A DNA stretch of 64,000 bases, taken from the NCBI GenBank assembly GCA_015057365.1, contig SVEN01000006.1, forward strand, positions 1-64,000, in the 5' to 3' direction. The translations under genes and the position numbers were made by a program. Origin of the DNA: Lachnospiraceae bacterium (GTDB lineage Bacteria > Bacillota > Clostridia > Lachnospirales > Lachnospiraceae). Positions 53,458 to 61,595 of the stretch are shown one piece after another. The notes below the pieces were generated by a model, which saw nothing but the letters and a program-made list of their open reading frames with translations, did not search any database and was not told the DNA's origin. Each line of letters starts with the position of its first letter. Position 1 is the first letter of the stretch.

Positions 53458-53709
53458 TTACTCCTTATGTAAATACTTCTCTCTGGTGGCCATCCCCCCG
53501 CGAATATGACGCTCGGACTTATTGACATCCAGCACCTCTCTGGTAGCTTCCGCCAGGCTCTTATTGACCCGCGGGAGACGCTCGGTAACGTCTTTATGTA
53601 CCGTACTCTTACTTATCCCAAAGGCCTTCGCCGTCTCTCTGACGGTAGCCTTGTGCTCCACTATGTACCTTGCGATTTCTACAACCCGTTCTTCAATACA
53701 TCCTTCCAA
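53458..53709 (-). CDS. spoIIID: Sporulation transcription regulator SpoIIID
   Basis: An 83-residue DNA-binding protein of the mother cell. The helix-turn-helix ETAKAFGISKSTVHKDVTER and the C-terminal basic RHIRGGMATREKY closely follow Bacillus SpoIIID. It tunes sigma-E and sigma-K dependent genes during sporulation, so the organism belongs to a spore-forming lineage. Translation appears to start at TTG (53707-53709): GAGGG lies 7 bases before it, and the family N-terminus (MxxxIxERxxxIxxYIVE) starts at this point. It is a single-gene unit. Confidence 0.95.
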   Translation of the reverse strand: MEGCIEERVVEIARYIVEHKATVRETAKAFGISKSTVHKDVTERLPRVNKSLAEATREVLDVNKSERHIRGGMATREKYLHKE

Positions 53710-53786
53710 TCTCGTACCCTCATGCAGGCTTTTTTACAGTGTATGAGGGGGATAGGGGAAATATGACGGAACAAAATCAGCTTTCT

Positions 53787-53843
53787 TATCGGCTTTTTAT
53801 CGGTCTTTTATCGGCTTTTTCTAACCAATAAAAGCCGATAAAA
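53787..53843. repeat. TTATCGG repeats with a 14-bp hairpin
   Basis: Three direct copies of TTATCGG(C/T)-TTTT lie between 53787 and 53820, and AAAAGCCGATAAAA at 53830-53843 is the exact complement of TTTTATCGGCTTTT at 53806-53819. It sits between the divergent spoIIID and toxin-antitoxin genes. It may be an operator array of the antitoxin or an intrinsic terminator-like hairpin. Confidence 0.6.
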
Positions 53844-53874
53844 TGCAAACTCTAATCTCATTTTCACAAACTTC

Positions 53875-53903
53875 TTGTCTTTATACCTGAGATGGAGTAA
53901 AAT
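53875..53903 (+). promoter_or_regulatory. Promoter of the toxin-antitoxin pair
   Basis: TTGTCT (53875-53880) and TAAAAT (53898-53903) with a 17-base spacer lie 35 bases before the antitoxin ATG, downstream of the TTATCGG repeats. Confidence 0.65.
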
Positions 53904-53937
53904 ATAGTCAGAGATAATATGAAAGGAGTGTTTCGTT

Positions 53938-54159
53938 ATGAGTAATCGTGAATTTGCCAAAACTTTAATCGACCAAATTTCCGAAGCAAAATTGATTTAC
54001 GTTATTCCCTACTTACAGGGCGCCGCTCTTTCTGATGAAATACCGAACCAAGAAACCATTGACGCTATGAACGAAGTACAACAAATGATAAATACCAATT
54101 CCGGAGAACATTTCTCCGGTTCTACCGATGACTTTTTTGCAATGCTCGCGGAGGAATAG
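53938..54159 (+). CDS. Antitoxin of a YafQ-type toxin-antitoxin pair
   Basis: A 73-residue acidic protein directly before a YafQ-like toxin gene (3 bases between stop and start), the usual antitoxin position. Its C-terminal part (IPNQETIDAMNEV ... GSTDDFFAMLAEE) resembles the toxin-binding tail of RelB/DinJ proteins. The N-terminal half (MSNREFAKTLIDQISEAKLI with YVIPYLQGAA) is not the ribbon-helix-helix of DinJ, so DNA binding may differ. AAAGGAGTG precedes the ATG. More AT-rich than its neighbours, as is common for mobile toxin-antitoxin genes. Confidence 0.8.
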   Translation: MSNREFAKTLIDQISEAKLIYVIPYLQGAALSDEIPNQETIDAMNEVQQMINTNSGEHFSGSTDDFFAMLAEE

Positions 54160-54162
54160 CCT

Positions 54163-54435
54163 ATGCTTAATCTGAATTCTTCCACAAAATTCAAAAAAGA
54201 CTTTAAGCTCTGCGTAAAACGTGGCTATAACATGAAATTACTCCAAGAGGTTATTGACACGCTTCGTATCCCTGCTCCTCTCCCACCAAAGAACCGCGAC
54301 CACGGTCTTACCGGTAACTGGAGTCCTTGCAGAGAATGCCATATCCAACCGGACTGGTTGCTGATTTACAGAACCAATGACGAAGAGTTGTATCTCGTCA
54401 GAACCGGTACTCACTCAGATTTATTAAGAATGTGA
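54163..54435 (+). CDS. yafQ: YafQ/RelE-type mRNA interferase toxin
   Basis: A 90-residue RelE-superfamily toxin of YafQ type, which cleaves mRNA on the ribosome. The characteristic FKKDFKLCVKRGYN start, LPPKNRDHGLTGNW, ECHIQPDWLLIYR and GTHSDL are all present, including the histidines and Asp-Trp pair used for cleavage in E. coli YafQ. The final phenylalanine after HSDL is replaced by leucine, a common variant. It overlaps the antitoxin's ribosome context and has no good ribosome site of its own, so it is probably translationally coupled. Confidence 0.9.
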   Translation: MLNLNSSTKFKKDFKLCVKRGYNMKLLQEVIDTLRIPAPLPPKNRDHGLTGNWSPCRECHIQPDWLLIYRTNDEELYLVRTGTHSDLLRM

Positions 54436-54520
54436 CAGTGAAGCCTATTACAAAACACGGTAATGGGCTTCCTTTTATGCTTTATACATATATAATGACA
54501 ACGCAATCTTTCTATTTCTT

Positions 54521-55054
54521 TTATAATACCTTCCCCATAAACCGCTCCGGATCTTTCCCGAAGTTCACCTCCCGGACTGCTTCCAGAATTTCTTCCTTTC
54601 TCGCTTCCGCATCCGGCAAATCGCACACCACGTCATTCAAATCATACGGTCCGTTTCTGAAATGTCCTACCACCGCGCCGCGGAATTCTCCGTCAATCAG
54701 TAGATACTGAAGCAGTTCATGGTCGTACTCTAAATGCTCATACAACGGTTTGAACTGTTCCTTTAAGATATGCTCGTTGGATTTATACAAGAAATCATTC
54801 CGGTGTACCGCATAGACAAAGTGCAACGGTATCGGTTCATAATTTGCAAGAAGCACCGCATCCGTGTTCAACAGATACGGTCCCTCATTCTCTACCAACA
54901 CACCTTCTGCCACAAGTTCCGCAACCGCAAGCTTGATTTCCTTTTCCGGTAGCTTATAATAGGACTTTGCCATAGCGGTGTCAAACACCACATGACGATA
55001 CGCAAACCGACGAAGCACCACTTTTAAAGCTTCTTTTCTGCTATACCGTTCCAA
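54521..55054 (-). CDS. Winged-helix protein of unknown function, possible frameshift at start
   Basis: A 177-residue protein. Residues about 1-65 form a winged-helix-like part (AMAKSYYKLPEKEIKLAVAE with LVAEGVLV), followed by a domain containing HRNDFLYKSNEHILKEQF and YLLIDGEFRGAVVGHFRNG. It recalls the C-terminal part of AlkZ/YcaQ-type proteins but is much shorter; this is a weak resemblance. The reading frame continues upstream for ten codons (KEQFPDCDLE) without a start. An ATG at the head of that stretch is one base out of frame because of an AAAA run. Either a TTG start is used or a one-base insertion broke the N-terminus. Confidence 0.5.
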   Translation of the reverse strand: MERYSRKEALKVVLRRFAYRHVVFDTAMAKSYYKLPEKEIKLAVAELVAEGVLVENEGPYLLNTDAVLLANYEPIPLHFVYAVHRNDFLYKSNEHILKEQFKPLYEHLEYDHELLQYLLIDGEFRGAVVGHFRNGPYDLNDVVCDLPDAEARKEEILEAVREVNFGKDPERFMGKVL

Positions 55055-55329
55055 ATCACAATCCGGGAACTGTTCTTTTCATTTTATCTATCCCACATTA
55101 CATATTTTCAATATTACGTGTTATCAATCAAGAAAGAGACTTTAGGAAATTGAGCGGAAATATTAATCCGGCAAGACGATTATCAAAATTTTTACGCATA
55201 TCGGGCCAAATTGACACTTCCATTCCCTTCCAATCCATGATATAATATACGCAAAGGAAAAACGAAGTTTTTTCGAGGTTTGCCCTATAGGAAAAGAATA
55301 TTACATATCATATACACAAGGAGGTTGCC

Positions 55330-56463
55330 ATGGAGAAAAAAACATATCGTAATGTATTTGCAGAAATGGGAATTGACGAAGCTGCCGTAACAAAACGCTT
55401 AGAGGAAATTAAGCAGTTTTTCTTTTATGGCGGCGAAGAAAAACAAGTGTATTATCCCGTAGGAGAAGATATGGGATATATTATGGACGTAGGAAGTAAT
55501 GATGTACGTACCGAGGGTATGTCTTACGGTATGATGTTCTGTGTCCAGCTGGATATGAAAGAAGAGTTCGACCGGATTTGGAAATGGGCAAAGACCTATA
55601 TGTACATGGATTCGGGACGAAACGGCGGTTTCTTTTCCTGGAGTTGTGCTACCGACGGAACCAAGAACGATGACGGTCCGGCATCCGACGGAGAAGAGTT
55701 TTTTGCCATGGCATTGTTTTTTGCCTCTCACCGTTGGGGCGACGGAGAAGGGATTTATAACTATTCCGAACAGGCCAAAGAAATCTTACATGCTTGCTTA
55801 CACAACGGCCAGGGCGGTCCGGGAGAGTTACCTATGTGGAACCTGGAGAATCACCAGATTCTGTTTGTTCCGGGCATGGACTTTACGGATCCTTCCTATC
55901 ATTTGCCGCATTTCTATGAGTTGTTTGCACTTTGGGCAAACGAAGAAGATAGAGCGTTTTGGAAAAAAGCCGCAGAAGTCAGCCGTGAGCATCTGCTAAA
56001 AGCCTGCCATCCGGCGACGGGCTTCAGTGCGGAATATGCGGAATTTGACGGTACTCCGATGAGCCGAAAGTTTGATTGGATGCCTACAAGACATGACTGG
56101 TTTTTCAGCGATGCATATCGTACCGTAGCCAACATCGGTCTGGACTATGAGTGGTTCGGCAAGGATATCGGCCAGTGTGCCGCTGCCAAGAATATACAAA
56201 GATATCTTATAGAATATACCCGCGACGGTCATTACTATAAATGGGAGATTGACGGTACAAAGGCAGAGGAAGAACCGATAGAGAATTTAGGAATCCCGGC
56301 AACGGTAGCCCAGTCCGTATTGGCGGGCGAGACCGAATATAGTAAAGAGTGGGTGGAGCGTTTCTGGAATATGCCGATGAATACCGGACAGTGGCGTTAC
56401 TATGACAATTGCTTATATATGTTCGCATTTTTAGCACTGAGCGGAAATTATAGAATCTGGTAA
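55330..56463 (+). CDS. rex: GH8 reducing-end xylose-releasing exo-oligoxylanase
   Basis: A 377-residue family 8 enzyme of the Rex type (EC 3.2.1.156), which removes xylose from the reducing end of xylo-oligosaccharides. The general acid is Glu62 in VRTEGMSYGMM and the base Asp261 in DWFFSDAYR, positions close to those of Bacillus halodurans Rex (E70, D263 from memory). Length and lack of a signal peptide fit a cytoplasmic enzyme. AAGGAGG precedes the ATG. A TATAAT lies near 55240 and a strong terminator follows, so it is monocistronic. It complements the GH120 enzyme acting on the other chain end. Confidence 0.93.
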   Translation: MEKKTYRNVFAEMGIDEAAVTKRLEEIKQFFFYGGEEKQVYYPVGEDMGYIMDVGSNDVRTEGMSYGMMFCVQLDMKEEFDRIWKWAKTYMYMDSGRNGGFFSWSCATDGTKNDDGPASDGEEFFAMALFFASHRWGDGEGIYNYSEQAKEILHACLHNGQGGPGELPMWNLENHQILFVPGMDFTDPSYHLPHFYELFALWANEEDRAFWKKAAEVSREHLLKACHPATGFSAEYAEFDGTPMSRKFDWMPTRHDWFFSDAYRTVANIGLDYEWFGKDIGQCAAAKNIQRYLIEYTRDGHYYKWEIDGTKAEEEPIENLGIPATVAQSVLAGETEYSKEWVERFWNMPMNTGQWRYYDNCLYMFAFLALSGNYRIW

Positions 56464-56506
56464 TTCCGACTGCAGATTCCTGAAAGTTTTCCGTAAATAA
56501 AAATGT

Positions 56507-56550
56507 AAGGTCTTCTATGATAACCCAAACATCATAGAAGACCTTTTATT
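56507..56550 (+). terminator. GH8 terminator
   Basis: AAGGTCTTCTATGAT (56507-56521) pairs exactly with ATCATAGAAGACCTT (56531-56545), a 15-bp stem with a 9-base loop, then TTATT. Confidence 0.9.
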
Positions 56551-56587
56551 ATTGCAATCATATCGCCCTTAGTTAAGCAACAGCGCA

Positions 56588-57616
56588 CTACGCGTACTTT
56601 TCTCCTTCATTTGCCTCTTCCATCTCAAGCCGTTCCTCTCCTACGCCTTCCTCAAACCGCACCCGCAGTACCGCCTGCGGCCAATTCACGGAGGTAAGAG
56701 CACGTTTCCCCTTTGCCCGGGCTTCTTTATCAAACACCCCTAAAAGCTCCGAAAGAATTTCCTTCGTCAAATATCCTCCCCGCCAATGAAACAGAAGTAT
56801 TTTTCCTTTCTTTACCGCCTGCTTTGTCCGGTTCTGCACTTCCTCCACGGTGGTCCAGGAAAGCTTTTTCTCTTTATAATAAAACCTGTCGCTATCACTA
56901 CAGGCCGGCACCTTCCAAATAACAGGCTCATGGTCTCGGAATATCTGCTTGTCCGACAAATTCACATAATCATAGCGCACCGTATCGTCTTTGGAAAGAG
57001 TGTTGTCAAAGGTAACATCCAGATGGTAATACTGTCCGCCGATTCGAATCACATTCCAAGCATGCCGGTATTTAATCCCTATATCCGGATTGGCTTCGGA
57101 TACGGCAATAATGCACCAAAGATTCAGTTCATCGCACAAGATTTTTACCGCTTTCGCCATTCCCTCACAAACAGCCACACCGTTTCCCAGCGCTCCGATA
57201 ATTTCGTGGGAATACTCCTTCTTTAACTTATCATACTTCACATTTTTTACAATAAAATCGTGAATAAAAAGCTCTTTCCCCTTTTCGTCCGAATCCGCCG
57301 CCTGAAGCGCCAGCTTCTTTACTCTGGACTCCATAGCCTGACGATGTTCCTTGATTTTATTCTTCGGAAAAAGATACCGGGGCACCATCTCCACCGCCGT
57401 GGAATCCGGATAATACCGATACGTAAAGGTCACGGAATAAAAAATCTCCGGACAATCCATACGAATCATAAAATAAATATCCGACAACTCTTTCTGAGAA
57501 AGCATCGGTACCGGAAAGGATTCCTTAAGGCTTAAAAGCCCTTCCTTCATGGCATAATACGCTCTCTGCTGTTCTTTATTCAGTTGGTCGTAATAATAGT
57601 TATTTGCTTTAGGCAT
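56588..57616 (-). CDS. Transglutaminase-like domain protein
   Basis: A 342-residue protein without a signal peptide. A central transglutaminase/protease-like domain carries the Cys in GVAVCEGMAKAVK, the His in YRHAWNVIRI and the Asp in YHLDVTFDN, the full catalytic triad order. Flanking N-terminal (about 1-100) and C-terminal (about 250-342) parts are unassigned; the end is rich in Glu. It is not the short B2 protease type of lasso clusters. GAAAAGGTG precedes the ATG. It follows the GH5 gene on the same strand but a terminator separates them; a TATAAT at 57682-57687 may drive it. Confidence 0.8.
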   Translation of the reverse strand: MPKANNYYYDQLNKEQQRAYYAMKEGLLSLKESFPVPMLSQKELSDIYFMIRMDCPEIFYSVTFTYRYYPDSTAVEMVPRYLFPKNKIKEHRQAMESRVKKLALQAADSDEKGKELFIHDFIVKNVKYDKLKKEYSHEIIGALGNGVAVCEGMAKAVKILCDELNLWCIIAVSEANPDIGIKYRHAWNVIRIGGQYYHLDVTFDNTLSKDDTVRYDYVNLSDKQIFRDHEPVIWKVPACSDSDRFYYKEKKLSWTTVEEVQNRTKQAVKKGKILLFHWRGGYLTKEILSELLGVFDKEARAKGKRALTSVNWPQAVLRVRFEEGVGEERLEMEEANEGEKYA

Positions 57617-57689
57617 GCTGTTTCACCTTTTCTATCGTTTTCTATTCCTGCTTTCCTTTTCCTACCTCTCGTCCGCTTCCCATTATATC

Positions 57690-57720
57690 AAAAACACTCC
57701 CGGATTTCCACCCGGGAGTG
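57690..57720 (-). terminator. Terminator of the flagellar/GH5 operon
   Basis: On the minus strand CACTCCCGG and CCGGGAGTG form a perfect 9-bp stem followed by TTTTT, 15 bases past the GH5 stop. Confidence 0.9.
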
Positions 57721-57734
57721 CCCTTAATCTTTAT

Positions 57735-58799
57735 TTACTTTACATCCCCGTTCAATCCCATGGCCTTCACAATGTCCAGATCCAAGTCCGCCGGAAATTC
57801 CGGTCTCTTGCCCCGTTCTCTCGGCCTTGTCTTGTCGAATCTAAAGACACCGAAGCCTCCGTAATAGTCCCAGCTGGTACGAGCGATTCCCCGCTCCTCC
57901 AGAAGACCGGTTACGATGCGATACCAGTTGGCACGCTCCTCATGCTTCGCAAAGGGCGCAAAACAGCCGAATTCACCGCAGAACACCGGCGCATTACGCT
58001 CGATGCTAAACTCGACATACTGATTAAAGAAGCGTTCCACCGCCTCTACGGTTCCCTGCTCCGGATAAGCCGCAAAGCGGTATCTTTCATCTTCCGTCGG
58101 ATTTTCCGGAAGCGGAGGCATCCGGTCCGGACTGTACGGGAACGGAATATTGATGACACGTTCCAGATGTGCCCAGCCGGCACCCTGATGGGTAAAGGTG
58201 TGAGGATCGTAAAAATGGAAGGTATAAATCACCTTATCATCATGAAAATCCGGTAAGGTCCTCATAGCCGCAAAGCTGTTCCAATCCGCACCCCCGGCAA
58301 TAATATAATGCTTTTTATCGATATTTCGTACCAGCTTAAATACCCGTGCAATGACTTCATTCCAAAGAGCAATGTCAATACCGTGAGGCTCATTCATAAG
58401 CTCGAATACCAGATACTCCGTGGCATCCTTATACCGGGTGGCCAGCTGCGTCCAAATCGGCGTCAGCACTTTTTCCACCTCCGGGGAGGTAAATGAATCC
58501 ACATGACAGTTGTTGTGAAAATCGAAGATTACATACATCTTCAGCTCTTCCGCCCAGGCTGCCACTTTGTCCAGAATCCCGAAAATATTGTCCGGAATTT
58601 TCATATCCGGAATTCCTTCACAAATCTTTTCAAAATGCATCGGAATACGAATCACATCACATCCCAGTTTCTTTGCATTCACAAAGTCCAGCCCGGTGAA
58701 AAACTCCGGATTGATTTCATCCGCACGACGAAATTCTAACCAGTTTGTAAAATTCACTCCCTTGGTAAACGGTGCAGAAACCGCTTTCTTTACTGCCAT
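57735..58799 (-). CDS. GH5 endo-beta-glycanase
   Basis: A 354-residue family 5 glycoside hydrolase, cellulase-like in its core. The acid/base Glu137 lies in ELMNEPHG and the nucleophile Glu276 in VFCGEFGCF; GVNFTNWLEF and CDVIRIPMHFEK are typical of beta-glucanase or mannanase subfamilies. There is no signal peptide, binding module or dockerin, so it should act on imported oligosaccharides. It starts 35 bases after the secreted protein gene (CAAGGAGG site) at the end of a run of flagellar genes on one strand. Exact substrate is open. Confidence 0.9.
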   Translation of the reverse strand: MAVKKAVSAPFTKGVNFTNWLEFRRADEINPEFFTGLDFVNAKKLGCDVIRIPMHFEKICEGIPDMKIPDNIFGILDKVAAWAEELKMYVIFDFHNNCHVDSFTSPEVEKVLTPIWTQLATRYKDATEYLVFELMNEPHGIDIALWNEVIARVFKLVRNIDKKHYIIAGGADWNSFAAMRTLPDFHDDKVIYTFHFYDPHTFTHQGAGWAHLERVINIPFPYSPDRMPPLPENPTEDERYRFAAYPEQGTVEAVERFFNQYVEFSIERNAPVFCGEFGCFAPFAKHEERANWYRIVTGLLEERGIARTSWDYYGGFGVFRFDKTRPRERGKRPEFPADLDLDIVKAMGLNGDVK

Positions 58800-58834
58800 A
58801 TCTTATCCTCCTTGCCCGGATATCCCGAAGTTCT

Positions 58835-60580
58835 CTATGGTGTACTCGGTGCGGGACTCGGTGTCGGTGTTGCCGATGCCATCGGGTCCTTTGCTATCTT
58901 TCCGCTGTTTTTACTGATTACGGATGCTTTTTCACCCGTAATGGATGTATTGGAAATGACCACGCGAATGTAATATCCCACATCACTGTCTTTAATGGTA
59001 TACTTGCTGGCTGCATAGCCTTTACCGGAGGTTATGGTTTCAAATGTTCCGGTGGATGTCCGGCAGCGCTGCCAGGTATAGGTAATGTCTCCGGCAATTG
59101 CATTGTTACTGGTAACTGCAGTAATCACACCTCCGTTATACAGTGAAGTGCTGGAGATTGCGGCGTAGGTTACTTTATCATATTGAATCTGATACGGATA
59201 CTTCTCATAACTGGACGGCAGCTCCGACTTGGACTCCGGTGACTTACGGAAAATGATATACTGTCCCGGCAACGCCCTGCTGCTGCTGACTTTTAAGGTC
59301 TTTGCGGACTTTAACGTGGACCATCGTAACTCACTCAGTTCCTCCGCCGTCAAATTATCCGGGTCGTCCACAATCGCAAACTGATATACGGTGGCGTTTT
59401 CCCCTCTTGTATTATTGGTAAGCATCACGCCTCCGGTTCCGCTTTTGGTATTCTGATATTCTACCGTAATATCCGATGCCACATCCGGTTCGGAACTGCT
59501 GAACGGCACCAATACCTCATTTACCTTAGAAGCCGCCTTTCGACCGCTTGCTGCAGTCCTGACATACACATAGATGCCGGTAATTTCATTCGCCTCATTT
59601 ACTTCGTACAAATATTTCCCCGGATTGTTCTTCACAAGAGACTCATCCAACATCGCATTGGCATCTACACCCAGTACCAACGGGATCGAAAGAGAGGTTA
59701 CTCTCCGATTGGTAGTCGGCAATACATCAAAAGAAACCACCGGTACGGAAACCGTATCCTCGGTAGAAGACTTTGCATATGTCGGTACCAAATTCCAATC
59801 CCTTTTATTTAACGAATACTCCATGCCGTTCCGGATGCCCAGAGACATAGACGCATTATTTACATTTACCGTAGGAGCGGTCGCTATTTTCTGCAAAATC
59901 ACCTTCGCTTCGGAGCTGTAACGAACACCACTCATTTTGTCCGCGGTGTCCTCGTCGTTCACCGCTTTGATTCTGAAAAACAAAGTAACACCCTTGGCAT
60001 GCATCTGCGCAAGATTCAGTTCATCAAACGGACGCCAGTTTCCGGTCGCTTCCTTTTTCCACTCAATCCTATCCACGTCAAAAAACGCAGTCTCGGCGCC
60101 CCCCTGCTTTGTAAAAAATAGGATATAGCCCGTCTCGGCGGAAAAATTCGGATAGTTCTTATATACGTCCTTCCACAAATCGATATCCACCACATCCGCG
60201 GCCGAAATATCACCAACAAAATCCGCAGACAGCTTCTCCTGTGCCTCCAGATAACGCGCGGTTACGATGGTATCCACGTCTCCCCGCAGGTAAATACGAG
60301 TGGTTACGCTCGGCTTTATCCAGGAAATATCAAACACCGCTTTTCCGTCGGCTCCTACCTTTGCTTCTTCCCAAAAAGACGCGGTTGCATTATCGGAATA
60401 ATAAATCACCGTATTTTTACCGCCGGTCACTATCATCTCTTCGTTTTCATAATCTACCCGGATGGATTTATCCGGAAGCATTGTTGCGTTCCCTGCCGCC
60501 TCAGCCCGTGTTCCGTTTGCAAACAACGGTACGGCCAAAGCGCAAAGAAGCACCAGCATTCCTTTGCACAACTTCCTCAT
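58835..60580 (-). CDS. Secreted multi-domain protein with Pro-rich C-terminus
   Basis: A 581-residue exported protein with a clear signal peptide (about 1-28, cleavage near TRAEAAG). The body is beta-rich and looks like several immunoglobulin-like units; the last one (SGKGYAASKYTIKDSDVGYY with IRVVISNT) resembles Ig-like domains of surface proteins. It ends with ATPTPSPAPSTP and has no LPXTG, SLH or other anchor. It starts 13 bases after the FliT/FlgN-like gene with GGAGGAA, so it belongs to the flagellar transcript. It could bind the cell wall or the filament; function unknown. Confidence 0.75.
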   Translation of the reverse strand: MRKLCKGMLVLLCALAVPLFANGTRAEAAGNATMLPDKSIRVDYENEEMIVTGGKNTVIYYSDNATASFWEEAKVGADGKAVFDISWIKPSVTTRIYLRGDVDTIVTARYLEAQEKLSADFVGDISAADVVDIDLWKDVYKNYPNFSAETGYILFFTKQGGAETAFFDVDRIEWKKEATGNWRPFDELNLAQMHAKGVTLFFRIKAVNDEDTADKMSGVRYSSEAKVILQKIATAPTVNVNNASMSLGIRNGMEYSLNKRDWNLVPTYAKSSTEDTVSVPVVSFDVLPTTNRRVTSLSIPLVLGVDANAMLDESLVKNNPGKYLYEVNEANEITGIYVYVRTAASGRKAASKVNEVLVPFSSSEPDVASDITVEYQNTKSGTGGVMLTNNTRGENATVYQFAIVDDPDNLTAEELSELRWSTLKSAKTLKVSSSRALPGQYIIFRKSPESKSELPSSYEKYPYQIQYDKVTYAAISSTSLYNGGVITAVTSNNAIAGDITYTWQRCRTSTGTFETITSGKGYAASKYTIKDSDVGYYIRVVISNTSITGEKASVISKNSGKIAKDPMASATPTPSPAPSTP

Positions 60581-60593
60581 GGCAATTCCTCCT

Positions 60594-61082
60594 TTACTTT
60601 TTCTTGTCCATAAAAAACGACTGGTCGGAAAGTGCTCCCGCCATATTCTTGTAATAACTACTTACGGTACTGCTGCTTTTCTTAAAGTTCTTAATCTCCT
60701 GCTTTTTATCCTTTAAACAGTACTCCAAACGAGTCCTGTTCTGTTCTTCCGCTGTACAAAGTGCCGCACCCTTTTCCAACACGGACTTAATCTTACCCTG
60801 CAGGGCGCGAATCCTTGGTTCGAACTCCTTCTTATAGTTCTCCATCTCCGGTCTCATTCTGGCGTATACCGATTCAAAGCCCGCATCAAACTCGGAAATC
60901 TTTTTGATATACGGATCCTTTTTCTCCATCAGCGCATCAAATGCATCCATGGAAAACTTTTCCGCCAGCAATATTGTCTCCTGCTCCTTTGTAAGAGCAA
61001 GTAACTCGTCCAAATACTGTTCCTTCTTTTGAATCGTATCCTCCAACACCTTAAAACACGTCGAAAAATCACTTCTGTCCAC
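60594..61082 (-). CDS. FliT/FlgN-like flagellar chaperone
   Basis: A 162-residue helical protein with heptad-rich segments (CFKVLEDTIQKKEQYLDELL near the N-terminus and ALCTAEEQNRTRLEYCLKDK near 110-130). Its position right after fliS and its size and all-helical character suggest a FlgN/FliT-type export chaperone for hook-associated proteins or FliD. The C-terminal SSSTVSSYYKNM is typical of FlgN-like ends in Clostridia. Translation starts at GTG with GGAGGG 7 bases before it. Sequence identity to known FliT is not obvious, so the call rests partly on context. Confidence 0.7.
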   Translation of the reverse strand: MDRSDFSTCFKVLEDTIQKKEQYLDELLALTKEQETILLAEKFSMDAFDALMEKKDPYIKKISEFDAGFESVYARMRPEMENYKKEFEPRIRALQGKIKSVLEKGAALCTAEEQNRTRLEYCLKDKKQEIKNFKKSSSTVSSYYKNMAGALSDQSFFMDKKK

Positions 61083-61174
61083 TGTTATCCCTCCGCTTTA
61101 ACAGACGTTCTTATATGCGTAGCATACAAGAACAGCCGGGCCTAAGGCACAGCTGTTCCGTGAAAGTCTTATTC

Positions 61175-61558
61175 TTATTTTACATACATGTTATTCTTAC
61201 GCATGAGTTCCTTCCAGAGATCTCTCATGTTACGAATCTGCCCCAGAGCCTCCTCTAAAAGACTCATGTCCTTCTTAATATTGGACTGTACCAAAAGGCC
61301 GTAAATATACTCGTAAATCGTATCGAAATCCTTCGCCGTCGCATACTTGAAATCCAGTGTGGAACGGAACTCCGTAATAATATTCTGAACTTTAATGATA
61401 TAGGTACTTGCCTTCTCATAATCGTTCTTTTCCAGACCGAGCATAGCAATATTACAGAACTTAATTGCTCCGTCATACAGCATCAGCGTTAACTCCGCAG
61501 GAGATGCTGTGTTAATTTTGGTTCCCTGATATAAACTGGCTGCATTTGTTGGTGGCAT
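61175..61558 (-). CDS. fliS: Flagellin export chaperone FliS
   Basis: A 127-residue four-helix protein that binds the C-terminus of newly made flagellin in the cytoplasm and prevents its polymerisation before export. The N-terminal ASLYQGTKINTASPAELTL and LYDGAIKFCNIA are conserved FliS signatures. The ATG at 61556-61558 is preferred over an upstream TTG that lies only three bases from the AGGAAGG site. It starts 37 bases after the fliD stop. Confidence 0.95.
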   Translation of the reverse strand: MPPTNAASLYQGTKINTASPAELTLMLYDGAIKFCNIAMLGLEKNDYEKASTYIIKVQNIITEFRSTLDFKYATAKDFDTIYEYIYGLLVQSNIKKDMSLLEEALGQIRNMRDLWKELMRKNNMYVK

Positions 61559-61595
61559 AGGCAAATACCTTCCTTTCCCTTATCATTTTATTCGT

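Noticed and set aside
56588-57616. Transglutaminase-like gene as the missing lasso B2 protease
   Set aside because: It is about 21 kb from the RiPP-like locus, on the other strand, more than twice the usual B2 length, and looks like a general transglutaminase-core protein.
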